The notes beneath the pieces are model-generated. The model saw only the letters and a list, made by a program, of their open reading frames with translations. It made no database searches and had not been told where the DNA came from. From Gammaproteobacteria bacterium (GTDB lineage: Bacteria > Pseudomonadota > Gammaproteobacteria > Coxiellales > Coxiellaceae), in contig JAPLRF010000066.1 in the NCBI GenBank assembly GCA_026399315.1, positions 11,540 through 75,539 of the forward strand: a stretch of 64,000 nt of DNA. Reading direction: 5' to 3'. Below, piece after piece: positions 51,346 through 61,296 of this stretch. The position numbers were made by a program, and so were the translations under genes. Numbering within the stretch: the first letter of the stretch is position 1; the number at the start of each line of letters is the position of its first letter.

Positions 51346-52698
51346 GTGAACACACTGAAATTTAAACGCATTATTGGAAATGTCCACCCTGTTTTTTCTC
51401 AACAGCATAGTTCGCGAAAAATAATACTAATCTATCGCGCTGTCGGCAACAGCCCATGGGCAATTTCGCCTGCTGATTTTAAGCAGCAAATTCAATGGTT
51501 GAAATTACATTGCAAAATTGTTCCGTTAACGCAATTATTAACGAGTAATAAAAATCAAGATGTAATTGAAGTAGCACTGACTTTTGATGATGGTTATTCA
51601 TGCTTATATAATAAAGTTTTGCCAATTTTGCAGGATAACGATGCAACAGTGACAGTTTATATTAATACAGGATGGATGGGGGACTGTGAAAAATCACGTA
51701 AAAATTCCCATCCTAATTTAGGCCATTACCCAGATGAAACGTTTTTAATTTGGGATGAAGTTAAATCATTGGCGAGTCGGTATCAAGATTTCGATTTCAG
51801 CAAACAAGATGAAGCTCTATATTTTGTGAACAAAAAAGTTATCAAGTTTTTTTCTGAGGCAAAAAATGCAGAGCAGAGAGTGCAGAAAACAAAATTGAAT
51901 CCCATTGCTTTTCCATCTGTTACCGATTATACGGGTCAGTTTTATGCTTATGAGTTTCAAGCAGGAAATACATTATATCAAGAAAATAACCCCTGCATTT
52001 TTCAGATGTTATTGCGGTGGCTTGATGAAAAATTATGGGTAAAGAAAACTGTTGATCCTGTCGTGATGAAAACAGCATGTATGAAATTTTATAAAGAAAA
52101 AACATTAAAACGTCTTGAGCAATACCATAAAAAATATCCTGGTGAGGAACAAGAATCGCAAATTAATGGCGTGATCATTCCTGAAGTTAATGATCTTTTA
52201 GCTCAAATTCCATGGGATATTTTAACTAAGGGAATTCCTTGCTTCATGCACGGGGATTTGCACTTTGATCATGCAATTTATAATTCTGAAAATAAATCAT
52301 TTAAACTGATTGACTGGCGGCAGGATTTTGGAGGTCATGTTGAGTTTGGTGATGTATATTACGATCTTGCTAAAATGTATGGGGGGATTATTTTAAACTA
52401 TGATTATATAAAATTAAATCTATTTGATTACACTGAAGATGAAAACGGCATATTTTTTGATTTTGCACAACGATTTCAAGCTAGCAATTATCTTAAAATA
52501 CTGACACAGTACATAAAGTCGAAAGGATATGATCTAAATAAAGTACGTATTTTAGTCTCATTGATTTATTTAAATATGTCACCTTTGCATCACTATCCAT
52601 TTGATAAGATGCTTTATGCTTTAGGCAGAGAAATGCTGTATCAGGAATTAAGCAAAATAGTCAGCACCAAGAATGAATCGGGATTAGTTATATCATGA
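51346..52698 (+). CDS. Chimeric ORF: truncated polysaccharide deacetylase fused to APH/choline-kinase-like phosphotransferase domain
   Basis: VALTFDDGYSCLYNK...WDEVKSLA as in 54445-55257, then CFMHGDLHFDHAIYN...KLIDWRQDFGG kinase motif. Confidence 0.75.
   Translation: MNTLKFKRIIGNVHPVFSQQHSSRKIILIYRAVGNSPWAISPADFKQQIQWLKLHCKIVPLTQLLTSNKNQDVIEVALTFDDGYSCLYNKVLPILQDNDATVTVYINTGWMGDCEKSRKNSHPNLGHYPDETFLIWDEVKSLASRYQDFDFSKQDEALYFVNKKVIKFFSEAKNAEQRVQKTKLNPIAFPSVTDYTGQFYAYEFQAGNTLYQENNPCIFQMLLRWLDEKLWVKKTVDPVVMKTACMKFYKEKTLKRLEQYHKKYPGEEQESQINGVIIPEVNDLLAQIPWDILTKGIPCFMHGDLHFDHAIYNSENKSFKLIDWRQDFGGHVEFGDVYYDLAKMYGGIILNYDYIKLNLFDYTEDENGIFFDFAQRFQASNYLKILTQYIKSKGYDLNKVRILVSLIYLNMSPLHHYPFDKMLYALGREMLYQELSKIVSTKNESGLVIS
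51595..51775 (+). repeat. 181-bp tract with 2 mismatches to 54694-54874
   Basis: Direct base-by-base comparison. Confidence 0.9.
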
Positions 52699-54434
52699 CA
52701 TGCCATAAAAATAACTTGAACTCAACGCGGAAAATTTCCTCTTCCAGCCCTGTCGTATGTTTTATTATTCTTATGACGATAGCATTTATTATAGCCTTAT
52801 CATTCTTCGCCAGACAAATTGTCGGAATCGCAATTTCAGGAAAAAATTATACGCCACTGGTTTACAATTCATTGAGTCTTTCTACTCAATTACCCGCTAA
52901 AACAGATGCTGATTATAGTTTTAAACCTGATGATATTTTATGGGATGAAACAAGAGCCTACGCGCGTTATACTCAAGAAGTTCTGCGGGGTGAGTTTCTA
53001 GGTGCAAATGCAAATTCATTTAATCCCTATTTAACACAAGGATCGTTTCCTAAAGATTTTTGGTATCGTGATCGATTAGGGCCAATAATATTAGCAGTAA
53101 TGACTAGGGGCCTAGGTGACTCAGTTTCAAACGCATTCATCGCCTCTGATTTTATTTTTCCATTTTTGATAGCATTTTCACTTTTAGTTTTATGTCGACG
53201 ATTTTTTGGATTCACATTGTTTTTTAGCGTTATGGCAACAGCATCGATCATGTGGTTAGATTGGAATAGTCTTCTGCATCTTCGCGATATTTTTTTAGGA
53301 CAGGTTCCCGATGGATTAACTTTATTGAGAACGCCCTATCCACAATTTTCCTTTTTGACATTTACAGTCTTTATACTCGCCTTAATGAATTTCAACAGTA
53401 AGGCATCACGTTCATCTCTTGTGTTTTTGATGTCTAGTTTGATCATCAATTTTTATATGTATTTTTATGTTTGGACAATGGTGATCGTCATGATGTGTTT
53501 ATATGCGATTGCTAATAGCAATATAAAACTCGCTAAATATCTGCTAGCTTCAAAACAAAAATATAAATACATGCTGTGGCTAGCAATAATTGTCGCAATT
53601 ATTTTGAGTTTTCCCGTATGGGAGAAATTATTAATTGGCGATGCTGGCAACGTGTTCAAAGATAGTTTTCAAAGAGTGTTCGGACAATATACCCATCAGC
53701 CATGTTGGCATATGTCATTTATGATACTGCCATTTTTGGTGATCTCATTTTGCATTAGAACATCTTCCTGGCCAACTCGCTGGGTATGGGTGCTATTCTT
53801 CCTAAGCTCGCTAATCGTTCTTAACCAGCAGGTTATTACTGGAAAATTAAATCAGCCTGGTCATTGGACGGGCTCATTAATTGAACCTGTAATCATATTG
53901 TTTTTATTTGACCTGGTGTTTCGTTTTTTGCGCAATAATCATATTTTACGAAAATGCATATCGGTTATAACTATTTTTTTTATTGTTACGATAGGAATGC
54001 AAATTTATTATGTTGCATGGATTGGCGCTAAAGTTGCGGCACCTTATAATAAGCTTAACTCATCTATTAGTGGTGTTATCAGCTTTATGGGTAGATCTGA
54101 GTTAAATAGCTATGGTTTCATCAGTAATGATCCTTATTTGCGAACGGTGTTACCTGCATATGTTATACAAAAACCACTCTTGCCCTGGTATAACGATCCA
54201 TTAAGTAACAACAATATTAATTCGATTGAAACAGCTTTGTCTGAACAATTCGGAAAATATATTGGATATTTTCCGACTACAATCAGTTCTTCACGAAAAT
54301 TAAGATTTAATAGAAGAAAGGTCTTAATAGTGCTTAATCGACACCTAATGACTTATTCCGGGTTATTACAATGCCAAATCCTTTTTGAAAATAGAGATTT
54401 CATTATAAGTACACCTGTTCAATGTAAAGATTAG
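52695..54434 (+). CDS. Polytopic membrane protein, unknown function
   Basis: Long ORF with many hydrophobic helices; no motif recognised. Confidence 0.6.
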   Translation: MTCHKNNLNSTRKISSSSPVVCFIILMTIAFIIALSFFARQIVGIAISGKNYTPLVYNSLSLSTQLPAKTDADYSFKPDDILWDETRAYARYTQEVLRGEFLGANANSFNPYLTQGSFPKDFWYRDRLGPIILAVMTRGLGDSVSNAFIASDFIFPFLIAFSLLVLCRRFFGFTLFFSVMATASIMWLDWNSLLHLRDIFLGQVPDGLTLLRTPYPQFSFLTFTVFILALMNFNSKASRSSLVFLMSSLIINFYMYFYVWTMVIVMMCLYAIANSNIKLAKYLLASKQKYKYMLWLAIIVAIILSFPVWEKLLIGDAGNVFKDSFQRVFGQYTHQPCWHMSFMILPFLVISFCIRTSSWPTRWVWVLFFLSSLIVLNQQVITGKLNQPGHWTGSLIEPVIILFLFDLVFRFLRNNHILRKCISVITIFFIVTIGMQIYYVAWIGAKVAAPYNKLNSSISGVISFMGRSELNSYGFISNDPYLRTVLPAYVIQKPLLPWYNDPLSNNNINSIETALSEQFGKYIGYFPTTISSSRKLRFNRRKVLIVLNRHLMTYSGLLQCQILFENRDFIISTPVQCKD

Positions 54435-54444
54435 GAAATAAAAT

Positions 54445-55257
54445 ATGAATACACTTGCGTGGAAGCGCCTAATCGGAAACATTTATCCAACTTCCTTTAA
54501 AGTATTTAAAACGCGAAAAATTATATTAATCTACCACGCTGTCGGTAACAGCCCTTGGGCAATTCCCCCTGCCGTTTTTAAAGAACAAATCCAGTGGCTA
54601 AAATCACATTGCAAAATTGTACCCTTAACACAATTATTAACGGATAATGGAAATCAAAATACAATTGAAGTCGCCCTTACGTTTGATGATGGCTATTCAT
54701 GCTTATATAATAAAGTTTTGCCAATTTTGCAGGATAGCGATGCAACAGCGACAGTTTATATTAATACAGGATGGATGGGGGACTGTGAAAAATCACGTAA
54801 AAATTCCCATCCTAATTTAGGCCATTACCCAGATGAAACGTTTTTAATTTGGGATGAAGTTAAATCATTGGCGAAAAATGGCTGGGAAATTGGATCGCAT
54901 GGAGTTGATCATATTGATTTAACAGCACAGCCCAGTGAATCAATAAAAAAAGAATTGGAAAATTCAAAAATTGATATTGAGAGAAAATTACAAAAACCAT
55001 GCGTACATTTTGCTTACACTTGGGGAAAGCACAACGTACTCGTGCAAAATGAAGTACGTGCTGCAAAATATCAATTCTCGGTTGCGGCACAGCATGGAAT
55101 AATAACGCAACAGGATGATTTACTGGTTTTGCCCAGAATGAATATTGCACGTGAATACACCATTAAAGATTTTTCTGCCGTCATAACTGGCCGATGGGAT
55201 TACTTAAATTATATTCATCAAATAAAGAAAAAATTGAAAATAGGCGCTTACGCATGA
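54445..55257 (+). CDS. Polysaccharide deacetylase family protein
   Basis: IYHAVGNSPWAI, TFDDGYSCLYNK, GWEIGSHGVDHIDL. Confidence 0.87.
   Translation: MNTLAWKRLIGNIYPTSFKVFKTRKIILIYHAVGNSPWAIPPAVFKEQIQWLKSHCKIVPLTQLLTDNGNQNTIEVALTFDDGYSCLYNKVLPILQDSDATATVYINTGWMGDCEKSRKNSHPNLGHYPDETFLIWDEVKSLAKNGWEIGSHGVDHIDLTAQPSESIKKELENSKIDIERKLQKPCVHFAYTWGKHNVLVQNEVRAAKYQFSVAAQHGIITQQDDLLVLPRMNIAREYTIKDFSAVITGRWDYLNYIHQIKKKLKIGAYA
54694..54874 (+). repeat. 181-bp tract near-identical to 51595-51775
   Basis: Direct base-by-base comparison; 2 mismatches. Confidence 0.9.
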
Positions 55258-56405
55258 AAGTGGCAATTAATGCTTTTAATATTCGTAAGGGCGGCGGCGT
55301 TACCCATTTGGTTGAATTATTATCTGCAGCCAATCCTTCAAAGCATGGTTTTTCTGAAGTGAGTGTTTGGTCCAATACGCACACGCTTTCTTTAATCCCA
55401 GAGCGACCCTGGCTTAAAAAAATTTCGCCGCCTGCATTTAATAAGAATCTATTGCATAAATTATGGTGGAATTTTCGTTATTTTTCGCAAGACGTAAAAA
55501 ATTACGATGTTTTATTTATACCAGGGGGAACTTATTTCGGAAAATTTAAGCCTTTTGTGAATATGTTTCAAAATGCATTGCCTTTTGATTCGAAAGAAAA
55601 AAGACGCTTTCTTTTAGCGTCTCCTTTGTTTTTCATGAAGTGGAATTTACTGAGAGTTACGCAAGGGATAACTTTTAAGAAAAATGATGGTGCGATTTTT
55701 CCATCCTATTATTTAGCGTCTCTTATACAAAAAAAAATAAAAAATAAAATTCAGCATCATTCAGCAGTTGTCCCGCATGGCATTAACCCTATTTTTTTAA
55801 GTAGACCTGAAATTGACTCTGAAAAACTAATCAATCAGAAAATCATTCGCATCATATACCCGTCACGTGTTGATTTATACAAACACCAATGGAATGTGGT
55901 TAAAGCAGTAGAATTGTTGCGACAAAAAGGCTTGCCTGTTCATTTAGATTTGTGTGGTTATGTTGGCAATAATAAGGCTTTAAAAAAATTAAGTTCTGAA
56001 ATAAAGCGCGCAGATCCAACTGGTGAATATATTCAATATCATGGGCATTTAAAATATGAAGAACTGCCAATGCATTATGACAATGCTGATATCTTCGTTT
56101 TCGCCTCTAGCTGTGAAAGCATTTCCAGTATTTTACTAGAAGGCATGGCGTCCGGCTGTGCAATTGCTTGCTCTAAAATGCCTGTGGCAGATGAAGTCCT
56201 GAATGATGCAGGTGTTTATTTTAACCCTGAAAAACCAATCGAAATCAGTGATGCAATATATCAGTTAATTGTTAATGACAAACTTCGAAATGAATGCAAG
56301 AAAAAAGCTTACTTGTATGCAGAAAAATATAACTGGATTACTTGCGCAGATCATACTTTCTCTTTTTTAAAAAAAGTAGCCACAAGCCATTGTCAACCTT
56401 ACTAA
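55254..56405 (+). CDS. Glycosyltransferase family 4
   Basis: NAFNIRKGGGVTHLVELLSA, YPSRVDLYKHQWNVVKAVELL, ADIFVFASSCESISSILLEGMASG. Confidence 0.85.
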   Translation: MKVAINAFNIRKGGGVTHLVELLSAANPSKHGFSEVSVWSNTHTLSLIPERPWLKKISPPAFNKNLLHKLWWNFRYFSQDVKNYDVLFIPGGTYFGKFKPFVNMFQNALPFDSKEKRRFLLASPLFFMKWNLLRVTQGITFKKNDGAIFPSYYLASLIQKKIKNKIQHHSAVVPHGINPIFLSRPEIDSEKLINQKIIRIIYPSRVDLYKHQWNVVKAVELLRQKGLPVHLDLCGYVGNNKALKKLSSEIKRADPTGEYIQYHGHLKYEELPMHYDNADIFVFASSCESISSILLEGMASGCAIACSKMPVADEVLNDAGVYFNPEKPIEISDAIYQLIVNDKLRNECKKKAYLYAEKYNWITCADHTFSFLKKVATSHCQPY

Positions 56406-56478
56406 AATGTTTGGTTAAGTGAATGGAAGCGGAAGCGATAGCGACCGCGTGATTTGAATATGTGATGTGAGAAAATAG

Positions 56479-58032
56479 ATGAAAATAGCCTGTCAAAATA
56501 AACAATTTGATGTTTTGGATGATCATTTATATAAAAATTCAGTAAGAATAAAAGTCATGGTTATTTGCAATATCGAAAAAAACAGCAATCAATTTATGGA
56601 ACGTGAAAAGTCGCTTAGAAAAATATTCTATTATTTGAACGAAGTGGGGATCAAAAGTACTTTTCAGAAAATCATTAGCCGAACACGTGAAAAAATCCGC
56701 AATGAGAAGTATTTTTCTGTTGGCATAGGAAGAATAATTCAATCTGCAACAGAGCAATTCCCAGTTGAAAAATATACTTATTTTATAGCAACAAATCACC
56801 CGGCTTGTCCTGAGCGTGTTGTGGTTCATGAGAATTTTGTGTTCTCGTGTGAAACAATTCAGCGCGTCTGGATTTCAGAATCAAGCATTTCTGTTATTTT
56901 AAAGAATAATTTAAAGCTGGAGTGGGAAAATCTAATGGGGTGGTCTCCCTATGCAGGCATACCAGCACCTGTTATTCCATCAGCCTCAAAAGAAAAAATC
57001 ATTGAATTCTTTAAGCGTTCCGAGGTAGAAGAAAAAAATAAAGTTAATTTTAAATTAAATAATGTTATTTCTGAAATTAAAGTAGCTAAAAAAACAGGAA
57101 TAAGCAATCAAAAAAATGCCGCTTTGTTTGGATACGGTAACTATGCAAAAACCATGCTTTTACCTAATTTAAATCAGAAAATAAAAGTGACCTATATTCA
57201 TGAAATTGATTCAACACAGATTTTACCCATCAAAAACAATATCAATTATGACACATCACCAAACCCAAGAGCACATTTAAAACATGATGTCTATTTCGTC
57301 GCGGGATATCATCACACGCATACGGAAATTGCCATTGCAGGACTTGTGAGCGGCACTGATGTCGTGGTTGAAAAACCCTTAATGACCACAAAGCACGATT
57401 TAGATAAATTAATTATTGCAATGAAAAATTCCCCGTCGAATTTTTACGCCTGTTTTCAACGTCGATATCATCGCTTTAATGATTATTTTTTTCGGGATTT
57501 TAATTTAAAATTAGGCGATCCAATTTCGTATTATGCTATTATTTACGAAGAAACATTGCCGAAATTACATTGGTATCGATGGCCTAATTCGCGAACTGCT
57601 ATTATTTCAAATGGCTGTCATTGGATTGATCATTTTTTACATTTGAATAATTTCAGCCCCGTTTTTTCATCATCCGCTTTGCAATCAAGACAAGGCGAAA
57701 TTATTATTTTAGTTGAATTGGAAAACGGGGCAGCACTTAGCTTAACTTTATCTCACCTGGGTTCTGCTCGAATTGGCATGCAGGAATATATTGAATTGCG
57801 GTGTGGACAGAATACGGCAAAAATTACCAATGGAAAGCATTATCAGTCTGAGAGCAATGCTCGGGTAGTGCGTCGAACAACTGTACATAAATACGAATCA
57901 TATCGAAAAATGTATCATTCTATTTCAAATCACATCGTTGATAAGAATGCCCCACCTTGCCATGATGGATGGGAAAAAGTTTATGCTGCTTCCTCCCTAA
58001 TCCTTTCATTGGATGAAATGCTCTACCATTAA
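56479..58032 (+). CDS. Gfo/Idh/MocA family oxidoreductase with N-terminal extension of about 200 aa
   Basis: AALFGYGNYAKTMLLPNL, DVVVEKPLMTTKHDL, ACFQRRYHRFN. Confidence 0.8.
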   Translation: MKIACQNKQFDVLDDHLYKNSVRIKVMVICNIEKNSNQFMEREKSLRKIFYYLNEVGIKSTFQKIISRTREKIRNEKYFSVGIGRIIQSATEQFPVEKYTYFIATNHPACPERVVVHENFVFSCETIQRVWISESSISVILKNNLKLEWENLMGWSPYAGIPAPVIPSASKEKIIEFFKRSEVEEKNKVNFKLNNVISEIKVAKKTGISNQKNAALFGYGNYAKTMLLPNLNQKIKVTYIHEIDSTQILPIKNNINYDTSPNPRAHLKHDVYFVAGYHHTHTEIAIAGLVSGTDVVVEKPLMTTKHDLDKLIIAMKNSPSNFYACFQRRYHRFNDYFFRDFNLKLGDPISYYAIIYEETLPKLHWYRWPNSRTAIISNGCHWIDHFLHLNNFSPVFSSSALQSRQGEIIILVELENGAALSLTLSHLGSARIGMQEYIELRCGQNTAKITNGKHYQSESNARVVRRTTVHKYESYRKMYHSISNHIVDKNAPPCHDGWEKVYAASSLILSLDEMLYH

Positions 58033-58088
58033 CCCCATATTCATAATGAGAAAACAATAGATAACTTTTTAGTAATGCCCTATCTTGT

Positions 58089-58108
58089 GTTAAAATCCCG
58101 GTTTTAAC
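58089..58108. promoter_or_regulatory. Inverted repeat GTTAAAA-TCCCGG-TTTTAAC with possible -10 (TTAAAAT) upstream of uup
   Basis: Perfect 7-bp arms 12 bp before ATG 58120. Confidence 0.3.
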
Positions 58109-58119
58109 GAAGATATAAT

Positions 58120-59988
58120 ATGCAAATTTTAAACATCAAAGATCTTACCGTCGGTTTTAGTCATAATGCGTTATTTCAAGGCATCAATCTCCAGGTAGAA
58201 GCGGGCGAGCGTATTGCCCTTGTTGGACGTAATGGCGTAGGAAAATCAACTTTATTAAAGCTCATCACTGGTGAGTACAGTCCAGACAGTGGTGCAGTAC
58301 AGTTTTCAAAAGGTACGACGATTGCCATGCTGTCACAAGCAGTACCGCTCGAATTAAAAGGCAGTGTTTATGATGTTGTGGCGAGCGGCTTGTCTGAAAT
58401 GGGTGAATTATTACAGACATATCAGGCTGTTATGCAAAAATTGAATACGGATTTTTCAGATGCCGTTTTGGCACAACAAGCGTCATTGTCACAAAAAATT
58501 GATGCCTGTGATGGCTGGTCATTTGATCAAAAAATTCAAACTGTGCTGTCTAAGCTTGATCTAAATGGCGCTGATGATATTGCCGCTTTGTCTGGTGGTT
58601 TAAAGCGCCGTGTTTTACTGGCTCGAGCATTGGTGAACGACCCCGACATTTTGCTACTAGATGAGCCAACCAATCATTTGGATATTGAAGCTGTTCTCTG
58701 GTTGGAATCTTTTCTTATTAATCACACCAAAACTATTATTTTAATTACCCATGATCGTCAATTCATGTCTAATATCGCCACTCGAATTATAGAAATTGAT
58801 TATCAAAATCTCTTTAGCTGGCCAGGAAATTATGAACACTATTGTAGATTGAAAGAAGAGCTTGTTTTTGCGCAAGAAAGAGAGCAAGCACTATTTGATA
58901 AGCGGCTGGCTGACGAAGAAGTGTGGATACGCCAAGGTGTTAAGGCAAGACGCACGCGAAATGAAGGACGTGTAAGACGACTTGAAGCATTGAGAGTAGA
59001 AAAATCACTACAGTTTAAACAGCAGGGCGCATCTAAAATACAAATTCAAACAGACACAAAATCAGGTAAAGTTGTATTTAACATTGATGACATTTCTTTT
59101 GCTTATTCGGATAAAAAAATCATTGATCATTTTTTTGCGATTATAGCGCGCGGTGATTGTGTTGGTATTGTTGGTCAAAATGGTTCTGGAAAATCAACGT
59201 TAATTAAATTATTGTTAAACGAATTGTCTCCTGCGTCAGGAACTATCACGCGGGGCACTAATTTAGAAATTGCTTATTTTGACCAATATCGTCTTGAATT
59301 GGAAGAGAACGAAACTGTTATTGATAATGTGGCTTTAGGCAGAGAAAATATTATTATTAACGGGAAAAGTAAGCACGCAATCAGCTACCTGCAAGATTTT
59401 TTATTCAGCCCTGATCGTGCGCGCGTTAAGGTGTCGTCCTTATCGGGTGGTGAAAAAAATAGATTATTACTGGCAAAATTATTTTCAAAGCCAGCCAATC
59501 TAATTGTAATGGATGAACCAACGAATGATCTGGATATAGAAACACTTGAATTACTGGAAGAAAAACTCACTGATTTTCCAGGCACATTGTTAATAGTGAG
59601 CCATGACCGTACATTTTTAAGCAATGTAGTGACGCAATTGTGGGTAATGGAATCCGATGGTCGCATTCAGGAGCATGTAGGTGGTCACTTTGATTGGGAA
59701 AGTCTTACGCCTGGGAAAACACCTGCACTGAGAACAGAAAAAAAAGAAGCGCCTGAAATTAAAACTCAGAAAATAACACAGGCGGAGAAAAAAGAACTAT
59801 CAGCTTTGCCTAAAAAAATATCGACCCTTGAAAATGAAATTATTATTTTGCAACAAGCGATGCAAGATTCAGTGTTTTACCAACAAAATGAAATGCAAAT
59901 TACTGCGCACAATAAAAAAATAGCAGAAGCGGATGCAAAGTTAGCAAAATTTTATGAGCGTTGGCAGGAACTTGAGGATAAGTGTTAA
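58120..59988 (+). CDS. uup: ABC-F family ATP-binding protein (Uup-like)
   Basis: Two Walker A/signature pairs (GRNGVGKSTLLKL, LSGGLKRRVLLARAL, GQNGSGKSTLIKLL, LSGGEKNRLLLAKL), C-terminal coiled coil. Confidence 0.87.
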   Translation: MQILNIKDLTVGFSHNALFQGINLQVEAGERIALVGRNGVGKSTLLKLITGEYSPDSGAVQFSKGTTIAMLSQAVPLELKGSVYDVVASGLSEMGELLQTYQAVMQKLNTDFSDAVLAQQASLSQKIDACDGWSFDQKIQTVLSKLDLNGADDIAALSGGLKRRVLLARALVNDPDILLLDEPTNHLDIEAVLWLESFLINHTKTIILITHDRQFMSNIATRIIEIDYQNLFSWPGNYEHYCRLKEELVFAQEREQALFDKRLADEEVWIRQGVKARRTRNEGRVRRLEALRVEKSLQFKQQGASKIQIQTDTKSGKVVFNIDDISFAYSDKKIIDHFFAIIARGDCVGIVGQNGSGKSTLIKLLLNELSPASGTITRGTNLEIAYFDQYRLELEENETVIDNVALGRENIIINGKSKHAISYLQDFLFSPDRARVKVSSLSGGEKNRLLLAKLFSKPANLIVMDEPTNDLDIETLELLEEKLTDFPGTLLIVSHDRTFLSNVVTQLWVMESDGRIQEHVGGHFDWESLTPGKTPALRTEKKEAPEIKTQKITQAEKKELSALPKKISTLENEIIILQQAMQDSVFYQQNEMQITAHNKKIAEADAKLAKFYERWQELEDKC

Positions 59989-59994
59989 AAGTAA

Positions 59995-61296
59995 ATGAAC
60001 CTGATTATTAAAAAAACATACCTTTTAAAGGGTCAGGTAGCGCCGCCAGGTTCAAAATCTCAGACCATTCGCGCTATAATTTTAGCATCACTGTGTAGCG
60101 GCGAATCTGTTTTAGAAAACACACTTGATTCTGATGACACGCAAGATGCCATCGCTGTTTGTAAACAGCTTGGCGCGACCATTTCGAAATTAAATAACAC
60201 CTTGAATGTAAAAAGTAATGGCTTGCCATTAAAAACACTAACAACTGAGATTGATTCTGGCAATTCAGGTGTTGCAACGCATTTCGTCATGCCTATTTTA
60301 GGTTTGAGGGAAAATGTAGATCAAGCTGTTATTTTAAATTGTAGAGAACAAATGCGTGCTCGTCCTATAAAATCACTGATTAGTGCATTAATTGGTTTGG
60401 GTTTAAATATTACTTATTTAGAAAAAGATGGCGCATTGCCGGTTAGTATTTCTGGAAAATTAATCGGAGGAAAAATCGAGGTTGATGGCATGACATCGCA
60501 GTATTTGTCAGCGCTATTATTTGCATTACCATGCGCTCAAAATGACAGTGAAATTACAGTCAGGAATTTACCTTCGCGTCATTACGCAGAGATGACGCTG
60601 AATTACCTTAAAAATCAAAAAATACAGTTTCGTCATCGTTCATCGGGTAACGCAGATATATATTATATTAATGGCCGGCAAACTTATCACAACTTTAGCG
60701 CCACAATTTCAGGGGATTTTTCTTCCGCATCTTATCTTATTGCCGCAGCGGTATTAATACCGGGTGAAATTGTTTTGGAGGGGTTGTCAATGACGGATAC
60801 TCAAGGAGATAAGCAGTTTATAAATATCTTAAATAAAATGGGCGCTTCTATTCAGATTAAAAAAACAAGTTTGATTATTCAAGGCGGAAGAAAATTAACA
60901 GGGATAAAAATCGATGCAAATCATATCCCTGATTTATTGCCAACGCTCGCTGTGATTGGTACTTTTGCATCAGGAAAAACAGACATTGCCAATTGCGTGC
61001 ATGCCAGAATAAAAGAAACGGATCGTATTCATTCAATGTCGGAAGGACTCAGTCGAATGGGTGCGAAAATTGAAGAAAAAAATGATGGTTTAGTGGTCTA
61101 TGAAAGTAAGCTTTATGGGAGTCACGTTAAAGGTTATGGTGATCACCGTACGGTGATGGCATTGAGTATTGCAGGAATGATTGCAGACGGCATAACAGTC
61201 ATCGATGATGCGGAAGCGATTAGAAAAACATTTCCTGAATTTGTGAAAACGCTGCAATCATTGGGTGCTCAAATAGAGAGCGTGGAAAATGATTGA
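59995..61296 (+). CDS. aroA: 3-phosphoshikimate 1-carboxyvinyltransferase
   Basis: APPGSKSQTIRAIILASL, DSGNSGVATHFVMP, MTSQYLSALLFALP, GDHRTVMALSIAG. Confidence 0.93.
   Translation: MNLIIKKTYLLKGQVAPPGSKSQTIRAIILASLCSGESVLENTLDSDDTQDAIAVCKQLGATISKLNNTLNVKSNGLPLKTLTTEIDSGNSGVATHFVMPILGLRENVDQAVILNCREQMRARPIKSLISALIGLGLNITYLEKDGALPVSISGKLIGGKIEVDGMTSQYLSALLFALPCAQNDSEITVRNLPSRHYAEMTLNYLKNQKIQFRHRSSGNADIYYINGRQTYHNFSATISGDFSSASYLIAAAVLIPGEIVLEGLSMTDTQGDKQFINILNKMGASIQIKKTSLIIQGGRKLTGIKIDANHIPDLLPTLAVIGTFASGKTDIANCVHARIKETDRIHSMSEGLSRMGAKIEEKNDGLVVYESKLYGSHVKGYGDHRTVMALSIAGMIADGITVIDDAEAIRKTFPEFVKTLQSLGAQIESVEND

Noticed and set aside
58120-59988. ABC-F protein as an antibiotic-resistance determinant
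   Set aside because: Overall layout and C-terminal coiled coil resemble housekeeping Uup; no support for ribosome-protection specificity.
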